A stretch of DNA of 64,000 bases from contig JADJMO010000026.1 in the NCBI GenBank assembly GCA_016709545.1, forward strand, positions 70,126 to 134,125, given 5' to 3'. Of the stretch, positions 18,024 through 25,603 are shown piece after piece. Numbering within the stretch: the stretch's first letter is position 1; each line of letters starts with the position of its first letter. This DNA comes from Myxococcales bacterium (lineage in GTDB: Bacteria > Myxococcota_A > Polyangia > Polyangiales > JADJMO01). The notes under the pieces were generated by a model. It ran no database searches, had not been told where the DNA came from, and saw only the letters and a program-made list of their open reading frames with translations. A program made the position numbers and the translations under genes.

Positions 18024-19496
18024 CTAGAACGTGCCCGCGACGCCCACCGTCCCGACCCCGAAGACAGGCAGAATCGTGGGCGAACGGCCCGATTTCGCGG
18101 GCGTCGGCGTCGCGGTCTCGCGCGTCGCGAAGAACGCGAGCACGCCCCCGAGCGCGGTGCCGCCGAGGACCGCCGAGAGGAACACGCGCGTGCGCCCGGT
18201 GGTCTCCTCGCGGAACACGAGCGGGCTCGCGAGCGAGGCGCCGCCGAGCGCCCCGAGGAGCGCGCCGAGGTCGATCAGCATGACCCGCTGCACCGACGTC
18301 GTGAGCAGGCCCGCGGCCACGCCGCCGCCGAGCAGGCCGAGGCCCGTGCCGAGGCCGAGGCCGGTGTACGGCGTCTGCTTCAGGGTGCCACGCGACAGCA
18401 TGTCGACCGAGCTCCCGACGAGCAGGCCGAGCGCCGCGCCCGAGTGGACGATCGCCGCGTCGCCGTCGTCGTAGCGGGTGACCGCGAGGCCCGTGATGGC
18501 CGCGCCGGTGCCGAGGAGGCCGCCGAGCAGGCCGATCGCGGGGCGCTCCGACTCGGGCTGGAGGTTGCGGCCCGCCGCGATGTTGAGGCCGGCCACCACG
18601 CCCCACCAGCCGCCCGCGGCGAGGGTCCACGCCGCGCCCGGGGTGAGGTCCCACTCCTCGGCCGCGAGCAGCGAGGCGCCGAGGCCGATGCCCCCACCGA
18701 GCGCGAGCAGTGGGTAGAGGAGCCGCGGGTCGTCCGACGCCGAGCGGCTGTAGATCGAGTAGGCGCCGTAGAGACCGAGCAGGGTGCTCGACGCCGCGAG
18801 CACGGGCCGACCCTTCGAGCGCCCCGCCTCTTCTTGCGGGCGCGGCTCGGCGTCGTCGGGGGTGGGCTTGCCGGGCGAGGCGCCGAGCTTCATCTGGACG
18901 AAGTCGCGCAGCATCAGGATCGCCCGCGTCGCGAGCTGCTTGCCGTCGACCTTCTCGACGCGCAAGAGCACCGTCGTCGACTTCGGCGGCACGGCGAGGA
19001 TGCGCAGCACGAACGTGTCGCCGCCCGTCGGCTCGAGCCGCGGCGAGATCGCCCAGTGCCCCTCTGCCGCCGAGGTCAACAGATCGAGATCGCGCGCGCC
19101 GTCGCCGGTGAGGGTGGTGCCGAGATCGAGGGCGAGCCCCAGGTCTTGCGCGGCCTCTCGCAAGGCCGCCTCGAGCTCCTTGGTGCGCGCGAGCCACGGG
19201 TCGGTCGGGAGCACCCGCCGCAGGAGCTCCTTGCTCTTCTCGACGGCGAGCGGTGGCACGAGCACGGGCCCGAGGACCGCGTGCACGGCGGCGGACTCCG
19301 TCGACCCCTTGGCGGAGGCGGGCCCAGCGGAGGCGGGCCCAGCGGAGGCGGGCGCGGCCGAAGATGCAGCCGGGGCAGGCGTGGCGACGGTCTCGTCGGC
19401 GCGCGCGCTCCTGCCGCCGAGCGCGACCCAGGAGGCCACGCACGCCGCGCCGACGACGCCTAGAACATCACGGTGCCGGAAACCCACGCGTCCCAC
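18024..19496 (-). CDS. Exported Gly/Ala/Leu-rich protein of unknown function
   Basis: A roughly 490-residue protein. A GTG at 19494-19496 with GGAGAG upstream gives MGRVGFRHRDVLGVV..., a good signal peptide cleaved near ARA-DE; this start overlaps the previous gene by 37 nt. A shorter GTG start at 19439 would destroy the signal. After an Ala/Pro/Ser linker with a GPASA repeat there is an alpha/beta domain (about 75-215; LRILAVPPKSTTVLLRVEKVDG), then a long series of Gly/Leu/Ala-rich hydrophobic segments to the end (LGGGIGLGASLLAAEEW, LLGGLLGTGAAITGLAV, LGLGTGLGLLGGG). These resemble membrane-inserted glycine-rich helices or barrel strands. It is paired with the outer-membrane protein just upstream. 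Function unknown; the start is uncertain. Confidence 0.7.
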   Translation of the reverse strand: MGRVGFRHRDVLGVVGAACVASWVALGGRSARADETVATPAPAASSAAPASAGPASAGPASAKGSTESAAVHAVLGPVLVPPLAVEKSKELLRRVLPTDPWLARTKELEAALREAAQDLGLALDLGTTLTGDGARDLDLLTSAAEGHWAISPRLEPTGGDTFVLRILAVPPKSTTVLLRVEKVDGKQLATRAILMLRDFVQMKLGASPGKPTPDDAEPRPQEEAGRSKGRPVLAASSTLLGLYGAYSIYSRSASDDPRLLYPLLALGGGIGLGASLLAAEEWDLTPGAAWTLAAGGWWGVVAGLNIAAGRNLQPESERPAIGLLGGLLGTGAAITGLAVTRYDDGDAAIVHSGAALGLLVGSSVDMLSRGTLKQTPYTGLGLGTGLGLLGGGVAAGLLTTSVQRVMLIDLGALLGALGGASLASPLVFREETTGRTRVFLSAVLGGTALGGVLAFFATRETATPTPAKSGRSPTILPVFGVGTVGVAGTF

Positions 19497-21046
19497 AGGT
19501 AGCTCTCCGTGACGCGGAAGCGCCCACCCGGCAGGTCGATGGCCGGACGGTGGTTCGGGTTGGGGGAACCGGTGACGGTGACGCTGCCGACGGAGGAGCC
19601 AGCGCCCTTGCAGCGCCCGGCGGCGCCGACCTCGGGGGAGAAGTCGGGGTTGCAGGCGTCGCTCGCGCTGACGAGGTGCGCCTGCGTATAGGTGAAGCCG
19701 CCCCCGAAGTTGAAGCGAATGAACTCGGCCGCGTAGATGATGAAGCCGATGTGACCGCCGAACGAGCCGTGGGCCTCGACGTCGGTGACGCCGGTGAAGC
19801 CGAACGGGCGGCCGTAGTCGCCGGTGCTCCCGCCCTTGCCGTCGGAGACGTAGCGAGCGGGGTTGGTCGCCACCAGCGAGGATGCGTTCGAGCTGCCGAG
19901 CGCGTCGAACAGCGGGGTGTAGTCGCGGCCCTGCGAGATGTACTTGCCGTTGAAGCGCAGGTCGATGGTGAAGCGCTGGAACTGCTCGCGGTTCTCCCAC
20001 GGGTGGATCATCAGGCCGCCGACGAGCCCGCCCTGCAGGGGCGGTCGGTTGCTGATGATCCCCTCGAGGTCGCCGTAGTTGCCCATGTCCGTGTTGGCCT
20101 TCTGCCACTCGGCCATGAACCAGAAGCCGCCGTAGGGCTCGACGTAGCGGTAGCGGTTGGAGGCGATCGCGCCGAAGCGGATCGCGTTGGTGCCGCGGGA
20201 GATGCCCGGCGAGCGCGCGCCGACGTTGGGGTTGCGCACCCAGCGCCCGCCCACGAACTGCGGCGGCGCGTTCACGTCGGCGTTGAGGCCGGGGCACTGC
20301 GCGTACTTGGCGCCGGGCGCGAGCTTGAAGTTGGCGACCACGTCGTCGGGCACGTTGTCGGGGTTGGCGTTGCAGGCGTGCAGGGGCTCGCCGACGCCGA
20401 ACCGGCCCTCGAGCTCGAGGGTGAAGGTGGGCTTGGACGAGTCGCGCCACTGGTTGAAGATGCTCCAGCGGAGGCCGACCGCGATGTAGTCGATGCCGCT
20501 GCGGTTCGGCGACTCGAACGGCACCTTGAACATCGGCAGGCCGGTGGCCGGGTCGGACACGCGCCCGAAGTTGGCGTTCACGCCCTTGGCGCTGCCGTCG
20601 AGGTCGTCGAGGCTGCGCGAGTCGCTGAGGATCAGCGGGACGCGGATGAACGCCGCGAGGTCGTGGAAGATGCCGATGTCCGCGCGGAGGTTGAGCGTCG
20701 TGATGTCGTGGCGGTAGGTGGCGACGTTCTCGATGTTGTGGACGAAGCCACCCGTGGACTCTTGCCCGTCGGGTCCGAGGTTGCTCTCGCGCTTGATCTT
20801 CCCGCGCTCCCACGACTGGTGGATGCCGAGCGAGAGGTTGAGATCGAACGGGTCGCCCTTGGCGGTGTCGAAGGCGTCGACGACGTCGACGACCTCACCG
20901 GGCTCGGCGAGCAGGGTGGGCTCGGTGGGCTTCACCGGCTCGTCGGCGCGAGCTTCACTACCCACGAACAGCGCGGGACCCATGACCAACCCGCCGAAGG
21001 CGAGCAGAGACAGGACCCGGGGCGAAGGAAGGGGAGAGGCCCGCAT
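19460..21046 (-). CDS. Outer-membrane beta-barrel protein
   Basis: A 528-residue protein with an N-terminal signal peptide (cleaved near SEARA-DE) and many amphipathic strands: DLNLSLGIHQSWERGKI, ADIGIFHDLAAFIRVPLIL, FTLELEGRFGVGEPL, YVEPYGGFWFMAEWQK and FGGHIGFIIYAAEFIRFNF. The last residue is Phe (SGTVMF), the signature recognised by the BAM assembly machinery. Two Cys pairs (LHACNANP, YAQCPGL) may form loop disulfides. It heads a two-gene unit with the exported protein at 18024. Large barrels of this kind occur widely in myxobacteria; whether it is a channel, adhesin or enzyme is not visible. Confidence 0.85.
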   Translation of the reverse strand: MRASPLPSPRVLSLLAFGGLVMGPALFVGSEARADEPVKPTEPTLLAEPGEVVDVVDAFDTAKGDPFDLNLSLGIHQSWERGKIKRESNLGPDGQESTGGFVHNIENVATYRHDITTLNLRADIGIFHDLAAFIRVPLILSDSRSLDDLDGSAKGVNANFGRVSDPATGLPMFKVPFESPNRSGIDYIAVGLRWSIFNQWRDSSKPTFTLELEGRFGVGEPLHACNANPDNVPDDVVANFKLAPGAKYAQCPGLNADVNAPPQFVGGRWVRNPNVGARSPGISRGTNAIRFGAIASNRYRYVEPYGGFWFMAEWQKANTDMGNYGDLEGIISNRPPLQGGLVGGLMIHPWENREQFQRFTIDLRFNGKYISQGRDYTPLFDALGSSNASSLVATNPARYVSDGKGGSTGDYGRPFGFTGVTDVEAHGSFGGHIGFIIYAAEFIRFNFGGGFTYTQAHLVSASDACNPDFSPEVGAAGRCKGAGSSVGSVTVTGSPNPNHRPAIDLPGGRFRVTESYLWDAWVSGTVMF

Positions 21047-21158
21047 CGGAGGTCACCACGCTAAAGGGCCGGGCTTCGCCCTGTCAACCAAGCGATTCGC
21101 ACCTGAACAGGCGCTCGCTTCCCGTGCCAGCGCGGTGCAAGTGCGGGCCTCGGACCGC

Positions 21159-22220
21159 CTATTTTCCGGGAGAAGGGCTCGCCGAAGGGGCCGGGGCCGG
21201 GCTCGGAGCGGCCGCGGCGGCGTCCACGGACCCGTCGGAGCCCGCGTCGAGGAGCGGGCTGCCCGGGGGCAGGACCCACACCGAGGCCGCGACGGCGAGG
21301 TGCGAGGTGAGCCCGGCGTAGGTGACCCGCTTGCAGGCGGTGGCGGCGATCTTCTCGCCGGCCTTGGTCCACGCGTCGCAGGCGAGCGCGTAGGCGCCGG
21401 CGAACGCGCAGTCGAGCGAGCGCTCGCGGGCGTGCTTGATCTGCTGGGCGGTGAGGATGCCGATCGAGGCCGCCGGGAGCGGCGGGCCCGCGTCCTTGGT
21501 CAGGCCGAGCAGCATCGACTCCGCCGAGGCCACGGCCGTGACCTGCACGCCGCAGCGGGTGATCAAGGTGGCGCCCTCCTCGTAGCGCTTGAAGGCCCCC
21601 TTGGCGCCCGGGTCGACCGTGCGCGACTGGTCGAGGTTGGTGAACGTGGCCGAGTCTTCGGCGTCGTACGTGCTCGCCTCGACCCCGGCGTGCACCTTCA
21701 CGGAGGCCTTGCCGATGATCGCGACGAAGCCCGGCGTCGCGAGGTAGAGCTCGGCGCCCGGGCGCACGTTGGAGTTGCGGTCGGTGGAGGCGTCGCCGTC
21801 GGCCAGGAGCACCGCGTCGGGCTCGGCGTGCGTGCACGGGCGGAACGTGGCCGGGCCCTTGATGGTCACCTCGTGGCCCGTGCGGCGCACGCTGAGCGTG
21901 AGGGAGGCACCCGTGGGCACGACGATCGGCACAGGGGCCTCGGACACGTCGTCCCCGGGCTGGAACCACGCGCCACCGCCTGGTGGGGGCGTCGCGTAGG
22001 CGACGACGCAGACCGGGGGCCGGGTCGACGGCTTGGGCGCGGTGCTGGAGGCGGCGGCGAGGGCGTCGCCGTCGGGGCCGATCGGCGGCGCCGTGGTGGC
22101 GGGCCCGGGGGGCTTGGGCTTGCGATCGCAGGCCACGCCGAGGAACAGGAGGGCGAGCGGCCCGAAGGCCACCGCCACGCACGCGAGTCGGCCCAACCTC
22201 GGCAACCGAGCGGCGCGCAT
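21159..22220 (-). CDS. FecR-like lipoprotein, coupled to a PP2C-cNMP phosphatase
   Basis: A 353-residue lipoprotein: an Arg-rich start, hydrophobic core, and lipobox LGVAC at C31. A Pro/Thr/Ala-rich linker leads to a beta-rich region (about 90-230) that resembles the FecR sensor domain: RPGAELYLATPGFVAIIGKASVKVHAG and DQSRTVDPGAKGAFKRYEEG. FecR domains sense outer-membrane events and act on cytoplasmic regulators. The C-terminus is a low-complexity Ala/Pro/Ser tail. The ATG shares one base with the stop of the phosphatase gene, so they are translationally coupled and likely work in one pathway. No direct partner is known. Confidence 0.78.
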   Translation of the reverse strand: MRAARLPRLGRLACVAVAFGPLALLFLGVACDRKPKPPGPATTAPPIGPDGDALAAASSTAPKPSTRPPVCVVAYATPPPGGGAWFQPGDDVSEAPVPIVVPTGASLTLSVRRTGHEVTIKGPATFRPCTHAEPDAVLLADGDASTDRNSNVRPGAELYLATPGFVAIIGKASVKVHAGVEASTYDAEDSATFTNLDQSRTVDPGAKGAFKRYEEGATLITRCGVQVTAVASAESMLLGLTKDAGPPLPAASIGILTAQQIKHARERSLDCAFAGAYALACDAWTKAGEKIAATACKRVTYAGLTSHLAVAASVWVLPPGSPLLDAGSDGSVDAAAAAPSPAPAPSASPSPGK

Positions 22221-23551
22221 CACAGGACCCGCTGCTGCGGCCCGGTCGGCGAGTCGTCGTCGATCTCGGGGAAGATCTCGGCCGTGATGTCCTCGGCCTG
22301 CGCCTCCTCCTTGGCGGTGCGCAGCTCGCGGCTGGTCTGGTCGAGGCGGTCGGCGAGCACGCCGAGGAACTGCCAGAGGATCTTGATCGCGAGCTCGTGC
22401 TCGCGGCGCAGGATGTCGAAGAAATCGGCGCGCCGGATGGCGACGAGCTCGCTCGGCACCTCGGCGATCACGCTCGCCGAGCGCGGCACGGCGCGGATGA
22501 GGGCCATCTCGCCCACGTGCTCGCCGGGGCCGAGCGTGGTGAGCGTGGCCTCGCCGCGGACGACGGCGACGCGGCCCGTCAGCACGACGAACAGCTCGTC
22601 GCCCTTCTCGCCCTCCTTCATGATGTAGGCGCCGCGCTCGTACTCGCGAATCTCGGCGGCCTGCATCACGCGGAGCAGCTCGCGCTCGGTGAGGCGCGAG
22701 AACAGGGCCATCTTGGCGAGGATCTCGCGCTTCTGGGTGAGCTTGCGCGCGCGGACCTTGTCGGACTCGTTGGCCTCGACGCGGACCAGGATGCCCGTGA
22801 TGTTGTCCTTGCCGCCGGCCTCGTTGGCGAAGTCGATGAGCGCCTGGGCGGCGGTCTCGGCGGGCGTGTCGCGGAGGATCTCGGTGAGGCGGTCGTTGCC
22901 GTCGAGGTAGCCGTGCAGGCCGTCGGAGCAGAGGAGGTAGGTATCGCCGGGCAGCACCTCGATGGCGAGGGTGTCGACCTCGACGCGCTCGTAGACGCCG
23001 ACCGCGCGGGTGATGGCGTTCTTGTGGGCGACCTTCTCGATCTGCTCGCGGGAGAGCTTTCCGCGCTTGATCAGCTCGTTGAAGACGGTGTGGTCCTCGG
23101 TGACCTGCTGCTGGCGACCCTCGCGCACGAGGTAGATGCGCGAGTCGCCGACGTGGGCGATGAAGCCCTTGTTGCCGAGGAACAGCATCGCCGAGAGGGT
23201 GGTGCCCATGCCGCGCTTGCCGGTGTCGGCGGCGGCCTCCTCGTGGATGCGGGCGCAGGCGCGCTGCACGGCGAACTCGAGCAGGTTGAGCACCTCGCGC
23301 GCCGAGACCTTGGCCGCGCCCGACGCGCCCTGCTCGTAGTCGTCGATCAGCTGGCGCTGCTTGCGCACCTCTTCGTGCACCGTGCGCACCGCGAGCGCGC
23401 TCGCCACCTCGCCCGCCGCGTGCCCGCCCATGCCGTCGGCCACCACGAACATCGCGAGCTTCTTGTCGACGAGGTAGTTGTCCTCGTTGTGCTCGCGGAC
23501 GCGCCCGACGTCCGTGGCGGCGAAGAAGCGGATTCCGTCGGAGAGGGGCAT
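22220..23551 (-). CDS. PP2C-family Ser/Thr phosphatase with C-terminal cyclic-nucleotide-binding domain
   Basis: A 443-residue fusion. Residues 1-255 are a PPM/PP2C phosphatase with all metal-site motifs: VREHNEDN, FVVADGMGGHA, HVGDSRIYLV, LLCSDGLHGY and GGKDNITGI. After a basic linker a CAP-type cyclic-nucleotide-binding domain follows (about 290-400; YIMKEGEKGDELFVVLTGRVAVV and LGPGEHVGEMALIRAVPRSASVIAE, the phosphate-binding cassette with its Arg). The start MPLSDGIRFF follows GGAG. It would dephosphorylate Ser/Thr-kinase targets under control of a cyclic nucleotide or related ligand. The two Ser/Thr kinases in this window are candidate opponents. It is coupled to the FecR-like lipoprotein and diverges from the small membrane protein at 23572. 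Confidence 0.9.
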   Translation of the reverse strand: MPLSDGIRFFAATDVGRVREHNEDNYLVDKKLAMFVVADGMGGHAAGEVASALAVRTVHEEVRKQRQLIDDYEQGASGAAKVSAREVLNLLEFAVQRACARIHEEAAADTGKRGMGTTLSAMLFLGNKGFIAHVGDSRIYLVREGRQQQVTEDHTVFNELIKRGKLSREQIEKVAHKNAITRAVGVYERVEVDTLAIEVLPGDTYLLCSDGLHGYLDGNDRLTEILRDTPAETAAQALIDFANEAGGKDNITGILVRVEANESDKVRARKLTQKREILAKMALFSRLTERELLRVMQAAEIREYERGAYIMKEGEKGDELFVVLTGRVAVVRGEATLTTLGPGEHVGEMALIRAVPRSASVIAEVPSELVAIRRADFFDILRREHELAIKILWQFLGVLADRLDQTSRELRTAKEEAQAEDITAEIFPEIDDDSPTGPQQRVL

Positions 23552-23571
23552 CGGGGTCTCCTGGTCGTAAC

Positions 23572-24129
23572 ATGACCGGCGACCGCACGGGAACCGCCCG
23601 CGGTATGCTCGCGTCCATGGGCCCCGGGGCGCTGGTCGTCTTCGGGCTGGTCCTCTCCTTGGCCCGGCTCGGCTGGGTGGTGTTCGGGCTCGAGATCGAC
23701 GCACGGGCCTTCGTGACCGTCGTGCGCAAGCTGATCCTGACGGCCGACCTCGACCGCGCGCGGAGGCTCTGCGCGGCCGTCTCGACGCCGATGACCGACG
23801 CCACCGCGGCGCTCCTCGTCGCCCCGATCGAGGGTGGGCGAGAAGGGCTCGAACAGGCGTTCCTGCGGGCCTTCCAGGCGCGCACGCGGCGGGTGCGAGA
23901 GACCTTGTGGGTGCCGCCCGTCTCCGCGGTCGCGCTCGGGGCCGGTGCCTTGCTCGGGTTCGCGCAGGGAGGACCGCGCTGGCTCCTGATCGGCGCCGTG
24001 GTCGGAGGGGGCGCGCTCGTGCTCACCGGTTTCCGGCTGGCGCGCATGCTCAGCGCCGCGACGGCGACCCGCGACGAGCTCATCGAGCTGCTCCTCTCCT
24101 CGAGCCCGTACCGGGGCCAGCGGCCTTGA
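23572..24129 (+). CDS. Small membrane protein, weak ExbB/TolQ likeness
   Basis: A 185-residue protein with an N-terminal TM helix (PGALVVFGLVLSLARLGWVVFGL), a cytoplasmic helical stretch and two closely spaced TM helices (about 110-155). The segment DARAFVTVVRKLILTADLDRARRLCAA resembles the cytoplasmic helix of ExbB/TolQ/MotA proton-channel proteins, where a low-complexity Asp/Arg/Ala helix follows TM1. The protein is shorter than that family and the conserved channel Thr residues are not obvious, so the likeness is tentative. It diverges from the phosphatase gene and converges on the LigD-like gene. Confidence 0.65.
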   Translation: MTGDRTGTARGMLASMGPGALVVFGLVLSLARLGWVVFGLEIDARAFVTVVRKLILTADLDRARRLCAAVSTPMTDATAALLVAPIEGGREGLEQAFLRAFQARTRRVRETLWVPPVSAVALGAGALLGFAQGGPRWLLIGAVVGGGALVLTGFRLARMLSAATATRDELIELLLSSSPYRGQRP

Positions 24130-24133
24130 GGCC

Positions 24134-25600
24134 TCACGGCGGCAACTTCGCGAGGGCCGGCGCGAGCACCCCCCGGAAATCGAGCAGCGGCGCGGCGAGG
24201 TCGCCCTTCGCGTCCACCCGGGCGCGCAGGGTGGCGAGCGTGAACGCGCGCGGATCGAGGCGCTCGTTCACCTCTTCCCACGCGAGCGGCGTCGACACGG
24301 GCGCGGCGTCGACCGCGCGGAGCGAGTAGGGCAGCACGAGGCTCTTGCCGAGGAAGTTCTGGCCGTGGTCGAGGTAGACGCGACCACCGCGCTTGTCGCG
24401 CTCGGTCTCGAGGGTCACCCGCGCGGGCAGGGTGTGGGCGATCACGCGCGACACCCGCCGCGCGAAGTCGTGCACGGTGTCGACGTCGTGGCCCTTCGCG
24501 AGCGGCACGAGGACGTGCAGGCCCTTCTGCCCGCTGGTCTTGGGCACGCTCGCGAGCCCGAGCATCTCGAGCAGCTTGCGGAGGGCGAGGGCGATGTCGA
24601 TCAGCTTCGCATAGGGGGTGCCCTCGGGCGGATCGAGGTCGAAGATCGCCCAGTCCGGCTCGGTCAGGCTCCCGACGCGGCTCGCCCACCCGTGGAAGGT
24701 GAGCGCGGCCTGGTTGACCATCCAGAGCAGCCCCTCGGCGTCGTCGATCACGATGCGGCGGTTGCCGTCGATGAACACCGCGCGCAGGTAGTCGGGCGCC
24801 TTCGGCGGCATGCGGTGCTGGTACCAGGTGAAGTCGTCGATCCCGTCGGGCCAGCGCTGGCAGACGACGGGGCGATCGCGGAGCAGCGGCAGCATCAACG
24901 GCGCGATGTCGCGGTAGTACGCGGCCACGGCCTGCTTGGTGAGCCCGTCGCGCGGGTACATCAGCTTGTCGGCGTTGGTCACCTTGGCGGGGGCCGAGAG
25001 GTGGTGGTCGGGCAGCGGCCCGAGGAGCGACACGAGCGGCGTCGTCGGGTCGTCCGCGCGCGCGAGCAGGCCCGGGACACCGAGCGCGCGCGCCGTTCGC
25101 TTCGCGTCCTCGAGGGCACCGGGGAGCGTCCCCGAGAGGGCGAGGGCCGGACCGTGCCCGGTCAGCGCGGCGCCGAGGCGCGCCCGGCGCTCCACGAGCG
25201 GGAGCGCGCTCAGGTCCTCGCCGTCGAGGTGCAGCAGATCGGTGAACAGGAGCACGAGCGGCGGGCCGCGCATCGGCGAGCCGTCGGCCACGTAGCCGCG
25301 CAGGAGCTCGAACGAGGGCCGCATCGCGGGGTCGAGCGCAGCGATCCACGCCTCGCCCACCAGCGTCTTCACCGGCCAGCGCACGAGCGCGCGGACGAGG
25401 CCCGGGAAACACTCGGCGAAGTCGCGGTAGCTCTCCGAGACGAGGCGCACCCCATCGGTGCCCTTGGCGACGAGCACGCGGTGACCGTCCCACGCGAGCT
25501 CGAGCGCCTGCCCTTCGTTCGCCTCTCCGGTCACGACGCCCGGGAGTCGGTGCCGGCGCGACAGCGCGAACGCGCGGGTGTCGGCGCCGGCCTTCGCCAC
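24134..25600 (-). CDS. LigD-type protein: degenerate ligase domain plus primase-polymerase domain
   Basis: A 488-residue protein. The C-terminal half (about 205-488) is the LigD polymerase (AEP primase) domain: KVTNADKLMYPRDGLTKQAVAAYY, the catalytic acidic pair in WAIFDLDPPEG, TSGQKGLHV and LPYSLRA. It adds ribo- or deoxynucleotides during non-homologous end joining. The N-terminal 200 residues follow the layout of an ATP-dependent ligase nucleotidyltransferase domain (TLVGEAWI, LLFTDLLHLDGEDLSALPLVERRARL), but the KxDG motif reads LAWDGHR, with Ala for the catalytic Lys, and the last motif Lys is Arg (GLLARADD). So the ligase half should be unable to form the AMP-enzyme. No ku gene is in the window. 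Confidence 0.85.
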   Translation of the reverse strand: MAKAGADTRAFALSRRHRLPGVVTGEANEGQALELAWDGHRVLVAKGTDGVRLVSESYRDFAECFPGLVRALVRWPVKTLVGEAWIAALDPAMRPSFELLRGYVADGSPMRGPPLVLLFTDLLHLDGEDLSALPLVERRARLGAALTGHGPALALSGTLPGALEDAKRTARALGVPGLLARADDPTTPLVSLLGPLPDHHLSAPAKVTNADKLMYPRDGLTKQAVAAYYRDIAPLMLPLLRDRPVVCQRWPDGIDDFTWYQHRMPPKAPDYLRAVFIDGNRRIVIDDAEGLLWMVNQAALTFHGWASRVGSLTEPDWAIFDLDPPEGTPYAKLIDIALALRKLLEMLGLASVPKTSGQKGLHVLVPLAKGHDVDTVHDFARRVSRVIAHTLPARVTLETERDKRGGRVYLDHGQNFLGKSLVLPYSLRAVDAAPVSTPLAWEEVNERLDPRAFTLATLRARVDAKGDLAAPLLDFRGVLAPALAKLPP

Positions 25601-25603
25601 GAC

